From contig CAMKOM010000003.1 of the NCBI GenBank assembly GCA_946414435.1, forward strand, positions 1-64,000: a stretch of 64,000 nt of DNA. The letters run 5' to 3'. Positions 1 through 9,710 of this stretch are shown piece after piece (positions within the stretch are counted from its first letter, which is position 1; the number at the start of each line of letters is the position of its first letter). The notes below the pieces were generated by a model. That model was not told the origin of the DNA and searched no databases. It worked only from the letters and a program-made list of their open reading frames with translations. Source of the stretch: an uncultured Bacteroidota bacterium (GTDB lineage: Bacteria > Bacteroidota > Bacteroidia > Bacteroidales > SZUA-534). The translations under genes were made by a program, and so were the position numbers.

Positions 1-314
1 TTTAAGAACCCGCTCCCTTTCGGAAAGCGGGTGCAAAAGTACTCGCTTTTTCGTTATCTGCAATAGCAAAAAAATACTTTTTTCTGAATATTTTTAACAA
101 AGTTACGGAAGTGCATGGTAAACAAAATGTTACCCAAAATGTTTTTAGCACAAATCCACGATATTCACAGATACTTATAGATTGACACAATCTATTCACA
201 AAAATATGGTGGCGAAAAATTCTTCGTCACCATATATTATTTTACAACAAATCACCTATTAATAATAGGTATAGTCCTTCACCTATTGTTATTCACTTTA
301 TGAACAGAAACAAC
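1..314. other. Intergenic region with no convincing gene
   Basis: No gene is supported here. Bases 9-31 can fold into a small hairpin (arms CCCGCT and AGCGGG), followed by A+T-rich sequence. A second short stem at about 257-292 (AATAATAGGT against ACCTATTGTT) lies just past the proC stop and could end proC transcription, but it lacks a clear T tract. A minus-strand open frame at 2-199 has no family features and is probably spurious. Confidence 0.5.
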
Positions 315-1094
315 TTACTTCAGTCCCGCCTTCAGCGAACGGATGACTGCGCTGTTGAATCCTGCGTGATCCAATTCATTCAAACCTTTTATCGTCACGC
401 CGCCAGGGGTGGTTACCTTGTCAATGGCCTCCTCAGGATGCCAGCCAGTCTCTTTCAGCAGCGACACGGCGCCCTGCATTGTCTGCAGCGCAATCTGCTT
501 GGCTTGGGCAGGGTAGAAGCCCATCTCGCAGCCGCCTTCCATCTGAGCACGTATGTAGCGCATCACGTAGGCAATGCCGCAACTGGCCATCATCATTCCG
601 GGGCCAACAAAATTCTCGGCCACAACAAGCGTGTCGCCAACAATGTCGTAAAGGCCTTTCACCTGTGCCAGAGCGGCGTCGGTAGCCGATTTGCCTTTGG
701 CAATGAAACTCATACTTGCGCCAAACTCGGCGGCAATATTCGGAATCACGTAGAACAGATTTCCGTCGGCGCCAAGCGCTTCGGCCAGTTTGTCGGTGGT
801 GAAGTTGGCGGCGTCCGAAACCACAATCTGGCGCTTCAGGTCCAGAGCCGGCTTAATCTCGCCAACAACCGTCGGCATCAGCCAGGGTTTTACCACCAAT
901 ATAATAATGTCGGCGCCCTTTGCGGCCGCAATGTTGTCGGTTGTTGTGGTCAACTGCGGATATTTCGACTTGAAATTGGCAAGCAGTTGCTCGTTTTTGT
1001 CGGCAATGGTAATGCTATCAACCTTGCCACTCTTTGCCCAGCCGTGTATGAGCGCTCCACCCATATTGCCGGCACCAATCACCGTAAGTTTCAT
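315..1094 (-). CDS. proC: Pyrroline-5-carboxylate reductase
   Basis: ProC performs the last step of proline synthesis: it reduces 1-pyrroline-5-carboxylate to proline with NAD(P)H in the cytoplasm. The 259-residue protein starts with the Rossmann nucleotide-binding motif GAGNMG (about residues 7-12). It also has the LVVKP strand near residue 66 and the C-terminal family signature around VTTPGGVTIKGL that forms the substrate pocket. Its length is normal for the family (about 260-280). It is transcribed alone, and a Bacteroidetes-type -7 motif lies 25 bases upstream of the start. The start is the first Met directly before the Rossmann strand, so it is secure. Confidence 0.95.
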   Translation of the reverse strand: MKLTVIGAGNMGGALIHGWAKSGKVDSITIADKNEQLLANFKSKYPQLTTTTDNIAAAKGADIIILVVKPWLMPTVVGEIKPALDLKRQIVVSDAANFTTDKLAEALGADGNLFYVIPNIAAEFGASMSFIAKGKSATDAALAQVKGLYDIVGDTLVVAENFVGPGMMMASCGIAYVMRYIRAQMEGGCEMGFYPAQAKQIALQTMQGAVSLLKETGWHPEEAIDKVTTPGGVTIKGLNELDHAGFNSAVIRSLKAGLK

Positions 1095-1118
1095 AGTTTT
1101 TTTTGTTTTTCAGATGCG

Positions 1119-1126
1119 CAAATGTA
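1119..1126 (-). promoter_or_regulatory. Candidate Bacteroidetes -7 promoter element for proC
   Basis: On the minus strand this reads TACATTTG, an exact match to the TAnnTTTG consensus of the Bacteroidetes primary sigma factor. It lies 25 bases upstream of the proC start codon. No well-spaced -33 TTTG is evident. Confidence 0.5.
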
Positions 1127-1198
1127 AGAATAAAACGCAAACTGAAAACGTAAACGCAAACCAAATCAGCAGCAACGACAATGGCCTGCGGGCAATCC

Positions 1199-1924
1199 TT
1201 ATTCCATCTTCTGCGAAAAATGTGTTGTCGGGTCATCTGTCAACTCAATGCCAACTATCGGCATTTTAAATTCAGCGCTTTTAAAGAACCCTTGCAGGTC
1301 GTTCAAATATTTGACTGCCGACTCTGCCGTTACATGATATTTGCTTGATTTATAATCTTTCGGACAGGAGAACCCGTCAATACCGACAGCGGCAAACCAC
1401 GCTTCCAAATCGCCGTCATCCTCCATCGCGATAAGCACGCTTTTAAACTGCAAATAACCGTAAACCGACACTTCCATCAGCTTCGAAGACCCCCATATTT
1501 CCGTGTACCAACTTTCAAACGTTTTGCCTTCGGGAACTGGGTTTGCGAAAGTTGAAAGTCTTTCCTCAAGTAACACTTTGAGTTTTGCAAGCTCATCGGC
1601 GAATCCAACAGATTCCCAATATTTTACCGCGAATTTGTTTGCAAGAATTTCTTCCTGCACACGGCCGACACTTTTGCCATAAAAGTCGAGAATGCAGTGC
1701 GAATACTCGTGGGCTACGTTATACCAATGGAAATAAAAATCGAACTTGTTCTGCACATCGTCCGCACCGAAAAACTGCTTGAATGCTTCCTGTTGCTCAG
1801 CATTACCTTTTTCGTATTGTCCGGTAAAAATCTTGTAATCCAGACTGTTGTCTTGTTTTTCTCCTTGTGCAAAAAGCAAAGCGGGAGCCAATAAAATCGC
1901 AAATGCTAAAAATGTTCTTTTCAT
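1199..1924 (-). CDS. Secreted HExxH (gluzincin-like) putative metalloprotease
   Basis: Family not recognised. The 241-residue protein has a clear signal peptide (basic start, hydrophobic residues 5-18, likely cleavage after LLFAQ). Residues 72-76 read HEYSH, a zinc-metalloprotease type HExxH motif. About 15 residues on comes EEILANKFAV, which resembles the third-ligand helix (E-x-x-A-x-x-F-A) of gluzincins. It may therefore be a periplasmic or secreted zinc peptidase, or a degenerate relative of one. It is monocistronic between proC (same strand) and rfbD (opposite strand). The rest of the sequence gives no further clue, and protease activity is inferred from the motifs only. Confidence 0.6.
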   Translation of the reverse strand: MKRTFLAFAILLAPALLFAQGEKQDNSLDYKIFTGQYEKGNAEQQEAFKQFFGADDVQNKFDFYFHWYNVAHEYSHCILDFYGKSVGRVQEEILANKFAVKYWESVGFADELAKLKVLLEERLSTFANPVPEGKTFESWYTEIWGSSKLMEVSVYGYLQFKSVLIAMEDDGDLEAWFAAVGIDGFSCPKDYKSSKYHVTAESAVKYLNDLQGFFKSAEFKMPIVGIELTDDPTTHFSQKME

Positions 1925-2107
1925 AAAAAATGTTTTTAAATACAGCCGAAAGACGATGCAAATTGGCGAATGTTACGCAACTTAATACCTACCCCCCACC
2001 CCTTTTAACACAATGTTTATAACTCGTGCGATTTTCAGCAGTCACACAGAAAATCATATAACTCAAAATTGCTATTTTAGCCACTTGTTTATGAAACGAA
2101 CAGAAAT

Positions 2108-2992
2108 ATGAAGTTTAGAATATTAGTCACAGGCGCCAACGGGCAGTTGGGAAACGAGATTCGTGATTTGGCAGCCAAGTATGCCGATTATGAGTTTGTG
2201 TTTACCGATGTGGCCGAATTGGACATTACGAGCGTTGATGCGCTCAACGATTTCTTTCAAAAGAACGGCAAGTTCGATTTCCTTATAAACTGTGCGGCCT
2301 ACACCGCTGTCGATGCCGCCGAAAGCAATCAGGAACTAGCATTCAAACTGAACACTACTGCGGTTGATTTGTTGGTTGAAATGGCTGGCAAATACGGCTT
2401 CTTCCTTATTCAAATCTCGACCGACTATGTGTTCGACGGCGAGAAGAACAGGCCATACGACGAGGACGACGTGCCAATCCCCAGTTCGGTGTACGGCAAA
2501 ACCAAGCGCGAGGCCGAGCACCTGATTCTCTATTCCGACATTAACGCCATTGTAATCCGAACTGCTTGGCTTTATTCAACTTACGGAAAGAATTTCGTTA
2601 AGTCGATGATAAAATACGGCACCGAGCGCGACGAACTGAATGTGGTTTTCGACCAAGTGGGCACGCCAACCTATGCCTACGATTTGGCCGACGCTATTCT
2701 GCAGATTCTGCCGCAGTTGCAGGCAATGCCGAAACCTTACACCGATTTGTTCCACTACACCAACGAAGGCGTGTGCAGTTGGTACGATTTCACGCAGCAC
2801 ATTCTGCGCCACGAGAATATCAACTGCCGAGTGAACCCAATCCGCAGCGAGCAGTACCCAACGCCCGCCCAAAGGCCTGCCTTCTCGGTGCTCGACAAGT
2901 CGAAAATAAAATCGAAATTCGGCATTAACATTCCGTATTGGACTGACAGTCTTGATGTTATGTTGAAGAAATTGAAAGAAAAAGGAGAGTAA
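2108..2992 (+). CDS. rfbD: dTDP-4-dehydrorhamnose reductase
   Basis: RfbD (RmlD) catalyses the final, NAD(P)H-dependent step of dTDP-L-rhamnose synthesis for surface polysaccharides. The 294 residues show the extended-SDR nucleotide-binding motif GANGQLG (residues 9-15), the family motif STDYVFDG (104-111) and the catalytic Tyr129-x3-Lys133 (YGKTK). Length is typical for RmlD. The other rml genes (rfbA, rfbB, rfbC) are not in the window, so the pathway is split across the genome. It is followed by a 136-base low-complexity gap and then a phosphohexomutase, which supplies sugar phosphates to the same kind of pathway. Confidence 0.92.
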   Translation: MKFRILVTGANGQLGNEIRDLAAKYADYEFVFTDVAELDITSVDALNDFFQKNGKFDFLINCAAYTAVDAAESNQELAFKLNTTAVDLLVEMAGKYGFFLIQISTDYVFDGEKNRPYDEDDVPIPSSVYGKTKREAEHLILYSDINAIVIRTAWLYSTYGKNFVKSMIKYGTERDELNVVFDQVGTPTYAYDLADAILQILPQLQAMPKPYTDLFHYTNEGVCSWYDFTQHILRHENINCRVNPIRSEQYPTPAQRPAFSVLDKSKIKSKFGINIPYWTDSLDVMLKKLKEKGE

Positions 2993-3128
2993 AGGATAAA
3001 GAGTAATGTGTAATGAATGTTGAGAAAAGTTTAGAAGGTTTAGAAAGTAGAGAATTAAGCGACTCAACCTTCTCAACAGCGAAGCACTAAACTTATAACT
3101 AATAACTTGAAACTTAAAACTTTAAAAT
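2993..3128. repeat. Low-complexity intergenic repeat (GTTTAGAAGG type)
   Basis: A non-coding spacer made of short phrases. Bases 3019-3043 and 3063-3085 recur in inverted orientation at about 55567-55630, for example CTTCTCAACAGCGAAGC against its reverse complement at 55567-55583. This is a dispersed repeat family. No function is visible. Confidence 0.6.
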
Positions 3129-4871
3129 ATGCAATCAGATTTATTACAAACCGTTAAGCAGCGCGCTCAGGCGTGGCTCAACACCGCTTCAATCGATGAG
3201 GAGACAAAGAAGCAAGTGAAAAATATGATGGAAAACGATGAGAATGAACTTGTTGAGTCATTCTACCGCGATTTGGAATTCGGCACTGGCGGCTTGCGCG
3301 GAATTATGGGCGCTGGCACCAACCGAATGAATATCTACACCGTGGGAATGGCCACACAAGGCCTTTGCAACTATCTGCTCAAGCAGTTTGCTGGCAAAGA
3401 GATAAAGGTGGCGCTGGCTCACGACAGCCGCAACAACGGTCGCACCTTCTGCGAGGCTGCCGCACGAATCTTCGTGGCAAACGGAATCAAAGTCTATCTG
3501 TTTGATTCTCTGCGTCCGACACCCGAACTCTCGTTCGCAATCCGCTACCTGGGCTGCCAGAGCGGCGTGGTTGTAACCGCTTCGCACAACCCGAAGGAGT
3601 ACAACGGTTACAAGGTTTATTGGGACGATGGAGCGCAGATTATCGCGCCGCACGACACCAATATTATAAATGAAGTGCAGAAAATCACTTCGGTTGATGA
3701 GGTGAAATGGGGCAAAGGCAACGACGGAATCACCATTATCGGCGACGATGTCGATAAACCGTATCTTGAACGCATTAAGGCACTTACGCTGTCGCCAGAG
3801 ATTATCGCCAAGCACAAGGATATGAAGATTGTCTACACCCCGATTCACGGAACGGGCGTGCGCCTTGTGCCCGCAAGCCTGAAAAACTACGGCTTCGAAA
3901 ACATTATTCACGTTGATGCTCAAGACGTTAGCGATGGCAACTTCCCAACCGTCAAATCGCCGAACCCCGAGGAGCCTGCCGCAATGGCAATGGCTATTGA
4001 GAAGGCGAAAGAGACTGGCGCTGAACTGGTTATCGCCACCGACCCCGACGCCGACCGCGTGGGCATTGCAGCCAAGAACAACAAGGGCGAGTTCGAGTTG
4101 CTCAACGGCAACCAGACGGGCTCAATCCTTATCTACTACCTGCTGAACAAGTGGAAAGAGAATGGTAAACTGAAAGGCAAGGAATTCATTGTCAAGACTA
4201 TAGTAACCACCGAACTGCTTGCCGCAATGGCCAAGGATTTCGGCGTTGAGTACTACGACGTGCTCACAGGCTTCAAGTTCATTGCCGACGCCATTAAGCG
4301 CAACGAGGGCAAGAAGCAGTTCATTGGCGGTGGCGAGGAATCGTACGGCTACCTTTGCGGCGATTTCGTGCGCGACAAAGACGCCGTTATGTCGTCGTCG
4401 CTCATTGCCGAGGCCGCCGCGTGGGCGTTCAGCCAGGGCAAGTCGCTGTTCGACCTTTTGGCCGAAATCTACGTCCGCTACGGATTCTATCGCGAGAAAC
4501 TGATAAACGTTGTGAAGAAGGGCAAATCGGGCGCTGAGGAGATTCAGCAGATGATGACCGATTTCCGCAGCAATCCGCCCAAGCAAATTGCTGGTTCGGA
4601 GGTTGTTTGCATTAAAGACTACAAACTGGGCAAGGCCGTCGACCAAAAGACCAAGGCCGAGACCGAAATCACACTGCCAAAATCGAACGTTCTGCAGTTC
4701 ATTACCGCCGACGGCACCATTGTTTCGGTCCGTCCGTCGGGAACCGAGCCGAAAATCAAGTTCTATATCGGCACAAAAATGCCATTGGCCAACGCGTCAG
4801 AATATCAAGCCGTTGCCAACAAACTGAACGACAAGATTGCGGCAATCTGCAGCGATTTGAAGTTGGCTTGA
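3129..4871 (+). CDS. Phosphoglucomutase/phosphomannomutase
   Basis: A cytoplasmic alpha-D-phosphohexomutase that interconverts hexose 1- and 6-phosphates, most likely glucose and/or mannose. All four family motifs are present in the 580 residues: the catalytic phosphoserine loop TASHNP (Ser152), the metal-binding DPDADR (305-310), the sugar-specificity loop GEESYG (402-407) and the C-terminal phosphate-binding RPSGTEPK. The length fits the long PGM/PMM subfamily (about 560-600), distinct from the shorter glmM product also found in this window. Substrate preference cannot be fixed from sequence alone. Confidence 0.93.
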   Translation: MQSDLLQTVKQRAQAWLNTASIDEETKKQVKNMMENDENELVESFYRDLEFGTGGLRGIMGAGTNRMNIYTVGMATQGLCNYLLKQFAGKEIKVALAHDSRNNGRTFCEAAARIFVANGIKVYLFDSLRPTPELSFAIRYLGCQSGVVVTASHNPKEYNGYKVYWDDGAQIIAPHDTNIINEVQKITSVDEVKWGKGNDGITIIGDDVDKPYLERIKALTLSPEIIAKHKDMKIVYTPIHGTGVRLVPASLKNYGFENIIHVDAQDVSDGNFPTVKSPNPEEPAAMAMAIEKAKETGAELVIATDPDADRVGIAAKNNKGEFELLNGNQTGSILIYYLLNKWKENGKLKGKEFIVKTIVTTELLAAMAKDFGVEYYDVLTGFKFIADAIKRNEGKKQFIGGGEESYGYLCGDFVRDKDAVMSSSLIAEAAAWAFSQGKSLFDLLAEIYVRYGFYREKLINVVKKGKSGAEEIQQMMTDFRSNPPKQIAGSEVVCIKDYKLGKAVDQKTKAETEITLPKSNVLQFITADGTIVSVRPSGTEPKIKFYIGTKMPLANASEYQAVANKLNDKIAAICSDLKLA

Positions 4872-5085
4872 AAAGGTAAGGGGTAGAGGTAAGTGGTAAG
4901 AGGTGAGAGGGAAAAGGGAAAGGTAAAAGGTAAAACTTTAAACTTTAAACTTTAAACTTTAAACTTTAAACTATAAACTTTAACCTTTAAACTATAAACT
5001 TTAACCCCTTACCCCTAAACTCTAAACTTTTTTTTAAGCATTGCGTAAAGCGGAAATGTTTTTGGAAACTTAAAACTTTGGTGTT
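4872..5085. repeat. Tandem heptamer array (CTTTAAA units)
   Basis: The spacer holds about ten degenerate copies of a 7-base unit CTTTAAA/CTATAAA at 4934-5005. They are flanked by purine-rich GGTAAGGGGTAGAGG-type sequence on the left and CCCCTTACCCC on the right. No coding potential is visible. Related arrays occur at 12480-12740. Confidence 0.75.
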
Positions 5086-6003
5086 ATGATTTACACTTTG
5101 GGCGAAATTGTTCTGGATATCATTACCCACGATTTCGATAATATGAGGGCGAAGCCAGGTGGCTCAATGCTGAACACAGCAATCACTTTAGGGCGTTTGG
5201 GAATGCCCGTCAACCACATTTCGTACCTGTCGTTCGACCAGAACGGGCGTTTGATTCTCGATTTCCTGGCCAAAAACAAGGTGGGCGCCAACTATATTTA
5301 TATGTCCGACGCCATTCGCACCAATCTGGCCTTTGCGCACCTTGACAAGCAGAATAAGGCACACTACACCTTCTATAAGGATGATTTAGAGGATTATACG
5401 CTGATGAAGTTCCCGAACATTCACCGCGGCGACGTGATAATCTTCGGCTCGTTCTTCATTCTGAACAGCCGCGCCCACGAGGTGCTCAAATCGTTCCTGC
5501 AAAAGGCCAAAGAGAACGGCGCGTTCCTGGTTTACGACCCCAATTTCCGCGCGTCGGACAAGCCGCGTCTGGCTCAACTGATGCCGTATATCGAAGATTG
5601 TGTGCGACTTGCGCATTTGGTTAAGGGCTCTGACGAGGATTTCGAGACCATTTTCAAGACCACCGACAGCAGCGAGGTTTGGAACAAAGTGAGCGAGTTG
5701 GGCGCTAAATCGCTGATTGTGACCAAAGGAAAGAACGGCGCCGAGGAGTTTTCGATGCTGGGCAATACCCACATTAACGGCTGCGATATTGAGCCAGTGA
5801 GCACCATTGGCGCAGGCGATACGTTCACCGCTGGACTGGTTTACCAATTGTCGCAACTGTCACAGATTAAGAATGTTATCGATGGTCAGACTGTTGATTG
5901 GCTGCCTGTTTTGAAGACCGCCAACGAGTTTGCCGCGCAGGTTTGTATGAGTTACGAGAACTACCTATCGTGGGATTTCATAAAGAACCTGAATGTACAG
6001 TAA
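5086..6003 (+). CDS. PfkB-family carbohydrate kinase (probable fructokinase)
   Basis: A 305-residue ribokinase/PfkB-fold sugar kinase that would use ATP to phosphorylate a monosaccharide, probably fructose. Visible are the N-terminal glycine-rich substrate motif PGGSMLNTA (about residues 25-33), the DPNFR segment and the C-terminal anion-hole/catalytic motif GAGDTF with Asp245 as the general base. The last 11 bases overlap the next gene, so the two are probably translationally coupled. The exact sugar is uncertain. Confidence 0.85.
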   Translation: MIYTLGEIVLDIITHDFDNMRAKPGGSMLNTAITLGRLGMPVNHISYLSFDQNGRLILDFLAKNKVGANYIYMSDAIRTNLAFAHLDKQNKAHYTFYKDDLEDYTLMKFPNIHRGDVIIFGSFFILNSRAHEVLKSFLQKAKENGAFLVYDPNFRASDKPRLAQLMPYIEDCVRLAHLVKGSDEDFETIFKTTDSSEVWNKVSELGAKSLIVTKGKNGAEEFSMLGNTHINGCDIEPVSTIGAGDTFTAGLVYQLSQLSQIKNVIDGQTVDWLPVLKTANEFAAQVCMSYENYLSWDFIKNLNVQ

Positions 6004-6463
6004 GGACGAGGCCCGTCAACTGATGACCGATTTCTGGAACGGCTTTGCCAACTACAGCCGCTGCCAGTCGGTCAGGTTGGGGCGGCCAGTCGAATGGATG
6101 CTTTACAAAACAGGAATCAAAGGGCTTGAACTCAAGTTCGACCTTGACTGCAAGTGGATTCGCACGGTGGTTGAGGTGAACGCCCGCAGCGAGAGCCGCC
6201 GAACCGAAATCTACAGCGAGTTGCTGAAGTATGCGCCCATACTCGAAACCGACCTGCCCGCACCGATGCATTGGACTGACAATCACAAACTTGACGTTGG
6301 CAAACCCGTAATGCGCGCCTACTGCGAGCGCACCGACCTGAACTTCCACAACCGCGCCACCTGGCCCGAGATGTATGAGTTTATGTTCAGCACAATGCTT
6401 CCCCTGCAAGACAATTTCAGCGATATTCTGCCTGTGTTGGAGGAGAAGTTTAAGTATTATTAA
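5993..6463 (+). CDS. DUF4268-like protein
   Basis: A 156-residue soluble protein resembling the DUF4268 family, whose role is unknown. It has no signal peptide or membrane segment. It is rich in charged and aromatic residues (W, Y, F) and starts within the end of the PfkB kinase gene (11-base overlap), suggesting co-expression. The similarity is judged from general sequence character (the DFWNGFANY start and the KWIRTVVEV strand), so family assignment is moderate and function is unknown. Confidence 0.7.
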   Translation: MYSKDEARQLMTDFWNGFANYSRCQSVRLGRPVEWMLYKTGIKGLELKFDLDCKWIRTVVEVNARSESRRTEIYSELLKYAPILETDLPAPMHWTDNHKLDVGKPVMRAYCERTDLNFHNRATWPEMYEFMFSTMLPLQDNFSDILPVLEEKFKYY

Positions 6464-6526
6464 TAAGTGGTGAGGTGTTTAGTGTAGAGTAAAGAGTAAT
6501 CTGCATTCATAAATCAAAAATCAAAA

Positions 6527-8989
6527 ATGGATTATTCCGACAACCCGCAACTGCAATTAGCATACGATTTTGTCCAGTACACCAACCGCAACGTGTTTCT
6601 GACGGGGCGGGCAGGAACGGGCAAAACCACTTTCTTGAAACGCATTAAACAGTTGACACCCAAGCGGATGGTGGTGCTCGCGCCCACGGGTGTGGCGGCA
6701 ATCAACGCGGGCGGAATGACCATTCACTCGTTCTTTCAACTGCCGTTCGGGCCGTTTCTGCCAGGCTACGCGCAGGCCGAAGGCGGCAAAAACAAATACA
6801 AGTTCAGCAAGCGCAAAATCGATATAATCAGAACGTTAGACCTGTTGGTGATTGACGAGATTTCGATGGTCCGCGCCGATTTGCTCGATGCCATTGACGA
6901 CGTGCTGCGGCGCTATCGGGGCAACCAGCAGCCTTTTGGCGGCGTGCAGTTGCTGATGATTGGCGACCTGCACCAGTTGACGCCCGTGGTCAAGGACGAT
7001 GAGTGGGATTTGCTGCGCGACGCTTACCCGACGATGTACTTTTTCGGCAGCAACGCCCTGCGCCAGACCGATTACGTGGTTATCGAACTCAAGCAGATTT
7101 ACCGCCAGACGAGCCAGCACTTTATCGACATTCTGAACCGCGTGCGCAACAACACCGCCGATGCCGCCGTCTTTGCCGAACTCGACAAGCGCTATCAGCC
7201 TGATTTTGAGCCAAAAGACAAAGACGGATACATAACGCTCACAACCCACAACTTCCAGTCGAACGACATAAACCAGAGCAAACTCAAGAAGTTGAAAAGC
7301 AAGTTGGTGAAGTTTGAGGCCGAAATCAGCGGAAACTTCCCCGAGCAGATGTATCCCACTGAATATCAGTTGGAACTGAAGGAAGGCGCGCAGGTGATGT
7401 TTGTCAAGAACGACCCGTCGCCCGAAAAGCGGTTCTACAACGGCAAAATCGGCCGCATTGTCAACATTGAGGACGGCAAGGTGTATGTGGATTGCGGCGG
7501 CGCTGACGATACCATTGAAGTTGTGCCAGCCGAGTGGACGAACGCGTCGTACAAAATCGACGAGCAGACGAAGGAAATCACTGAAGTTGTGGACGGTACG
7601 TTCCGTCAGTACCCGCTCAAACTTGCGTGGGCAATCACCATTCACAAGAGCCAGGGCCTGACCTTCGACCGCGTGATTATCGATGCCGCGCAGGCCTTCT
7701 CGCACGGCCAGGTTTATGTGGCTTTGAGCCGATGCCGCACGCTCGAGGGCATTGTGCTTTCGTCGCGTTTGGGCGGCAGTTGTCTGATTGGCGATGAGCA
7801 AGTTACGCGATTCAACCGCGAAGCCGAGCAGTCGGTGGTCGATGAGGCGGTGCTCAACCAATCGAAGGTGCGCTACGAGACCAGCCTTATCGGCGATTTG
7901 TTCGACTGCACCGAAATCTATCACGAGATGCAGCGGCTCAATCGTATCTTGCTGAAAAACAATGGTGTGCTGATTGGCAATCCCGCTGAAAAACTTGAGC
8001 CCGTTCTGCCGCGAGTCAACACCGAGATACTATCCGTTGCCGACAGTTTCGGCCGCCAGGTGGCGCAGATAATCGGCAGTGGCGTTGAAGGCAACAGCCA
8101 CCTGCAAGAGCGCATTGGCAAGGGCTGCGACTATTTTGTGCCGAAAATCGGCGAACTTGTTGAGACCGCCGTCGATGCCATAACCATTACCACCGACAAC
8201 TCTGACGTTGAGACCGAAGCCAACGACTCGCTGAAAAAACTTCGCGACCTGACGCTGCGCAAAAAGCACTGCCTGAACACGATGAAGGACGGTTTTGAAG
8301 TGCAGAAATATCTGAAAACCAGAGCAATGTCGGTGCTGACCGACCTTAAGCCAAAGAAAGAGAAAACCAAGGCCGAAAGCGGCACGGAGAACATTGCGAA
8401 CGCGCGGTTGTTTGCGTCGCTGCGGCTGTGGCGCAACAGCAAGGCCGCCGAAATGAACGTGCCCGCCTACGTGGTTCTGCAGCAGAAGGCGCTTTTGGGC
8501 ATATCCGAGACGTTGCCCGAAAACATTGCCGCGCTCACCAAGGTGAAAGGCGTCGGCAAGGCCATTGCGCGCCGCTATGGTGCTGATATTGTTGAGATTG
8601 TGCGTCAGTACAAGAAGGAAAACGGAATGCAAGTCGATGGCGATATTTTCGATAGCATTGACGAATTGGAAAAGAAACCCGCCAAAGCGCCGAAGATTGA
8701 TACAAAGGAAGTTACGTGGCAGATGTTCACCGAAGGAATGTCGGTTGACGAAATTGCCAAAACGCGCGGATTGGTAATCTCAACCATTGTGAATCATTTG
8801 AGCCATTACGTCGCTCAGGGCCAGTTGGAACCGTCCGACATTATCGCCCCCGAGCGTGCCGAAACCATTGCCAAATATCTGAAAAACAATCCCCAGCACA
8901 GCCTGACAACCGTCCGCGAAGCACTCAACAACGAGTTTTCGTACGACGAGATTCGGTTGGTTATGGCGTGGATAAAATCAAATGGTTAA
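6527..8989 (+). CDS. PIF1-like helicase with HRDC and C-terminal HTH domains
   Basis: An 820-residue SF1B helicase of the PIF1/RecD2 type. Walker A is GRAGTGKT (residues 27-34) and Walker B is DEIS (about 109-112). Helicase motif VI lies in the UvrD_C_2-like segment around AITIHKSQG (about residue 370), followed by ALSRCRT. About residues 620-700 form an HRDC-type nucleic-acid-binding domain that includes a helix-hairpin-helix-like VKGVGKAIARRYG. The C-terminus has a helix-turn-helix segment (WQMFTEGMSVDEIAKTRG). It is a cytoplasmic DNA enzyme, probably in repair or replication-fork rescue. The next gene starts just after it, so they probably share an operon with xseA. Confidence 0.9.
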   Translation: MDYSDNPQLQLAYDFVQYTNRNVFLTGRAGTGKTTFLKRIKQLTPKRMVVLAPTGVAAINAGGMTIHSFFQLPFGPFLPGYAQAEGGKNKYKFSKRKIDIIRTLDLLVIDEISMVRADLLDAIDDVLRRYRGNQQPFGGVQLLMIGDLHQLTPVVKDDEWDLLRDAYPTMYFFGSNALRQTDYVVIELKQIYRQTSQHFIDILNRVRNNTADAAVFAELDKRYQPDFEPKDKDGYITLTTHNFQSNDINQSKLKKLKSKLVKFEAEISGNFPEQMYPTEYQLELKEGAQVMFVKNDPSPEKRFYNGKIGRIVNIEDGKVYVDCGGADDTIEVVPAEWTNASYKIDEQTKEITEVVDGTFRQYPLKLAWAITIHKSQGLTFDRVIIDAAQAFSHGQVYVALSRCRTLEGIVLSSRLGGSCLIGDEQVTRFNREAEQSVVDEAVLNQSKVRYETSLIGDLFDCTEIYHEMQRLNRILLKNNGVLIGNPAEKLEPVLPRVNTEILSVADSFGRQVAQIIGSGVEGNSHLQERIGKGCDYFVPKIGELVETAVDAITITTDNSDVETEANDSLKKLRDLTLRKKHCLNTMKDGFEVQKYLKTRAMSVLTDLKPKKEKTKAESGTENIANARLFASLRLWRNSKAAEMNVPAYVVLQQKALLGISETLPENIAALTKVKGVGKAIARRYGADIVEIVRQYKKENGMQVDGDIFDSIDELEKKPAKAPKIDTKEVTWQMFTEGMSVDEIAKTRGLVISTIVNHLSHYVAQGQLEPSDIIAPERAETIAKYLKNNPQHSLTTVREALNNEFSYDEIRLVMAWIKSNG

Positions 8990-9002
8990 ATTTGGGACGA
9001 AA

Positions 9003-9710
9003 ATGAGACGTTTTCTTTACATATCGATTCTTGCAACGCTTTTCGCCGCCTGCGACAAATCCGACTCGTATCAGTTGCCGCCTGTGGAAAAGATTGAGTG
9101 CCAATATTTTCCGCTCGATTCGGGCGCTTGGCGCGATTTTTCGGTGGTCGAAATCAAAATCGATGAGCCGATTGCGCTCTTCGATACTCAGCAATACATT
9201 GTGCGTGAGCGCTTTGGCGGAATTTTTATCGACAACATTGGCGACACTCTGCGGCAGATTGAGCGTTTCCGCCGGACGAACGAAGGCGAGAATTGGCAGC
9301 GAATGAACACGTGGTTGGCATACGTCAACGGCACGGAAGTGATTCAGATTGAAGAAAATACGCGAATTATAAAAATGCAACTGCCGCTCGCCGTTGGCAA
9401 AACGTGGAACGGCAACGCCTACAACCGCACCGACACTCTGCAGAAGTATCAGTTCCGAGTGGACAGTATCGACTGCCCCGCCGTGGTGGGCCGTTTCCGG
9501 TTCGATTCGGTGCTCACTGTTTCTCAGAAAAACGAGTTGACGGCTATCAGCAAAGTGCTTGTCGCAGAGCGTTATGCCGCCGGAATCGGAATGGTTGAGA
9601 AGGTTCAAATCGACATATATTCAGACACTTACGCGCCCGAAATCGACATTGAAAACCGCGTAACGCAGGGCACAATGATTTACCACACACTTATCGGCTT
9701 TGGTAAATGA
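9003..9710 (+). CDS. Hypothetical lipoprotein
   Basis: A 235-residue lipoprotein of unrecognised family. The chosen start (ATG at 9003) gives a good lipoprotein signal, MRRFLYISILATLFAAC, with the lipidated Cys at residue 17. An in-frame ATG at 8982 would add seven residues and overlap the helicase stop. The mature part is rich in beta-strand patterns and has no known motif. Its stop codon overlaps the xseA start by four bases, so helicase, lipoprotein and xseA look like one transcription unit. Function unknown. Confidence 0.75.
   Translation: MRRFLYISILATLFAACDKSDSYQLPPVEKIECQYFPLDSGAWRDFSVVEIKIDEPIALFDTQQYIVRERFGGIFIDNIGDTLRQIERFRRTNEGENWQRMNTWLAYVNGTEVIQIEENTRIIKMQLPLAVGKTWNGNAYNRTDTLQKYQFRVDSIDCPAVVGRFRFDSVLTVSQKNELTAISKVLVAERYAAGIGMVEKVQIDIYSDTYAPEIDIENRVTQGTMIYHTLIGFGK

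Noticed and set aside
2..199. 65-codon minus-strand open frame
   Set aside because: No signal, domain or neighbour support; A+T-rich, with a composition like non-coding sequence.
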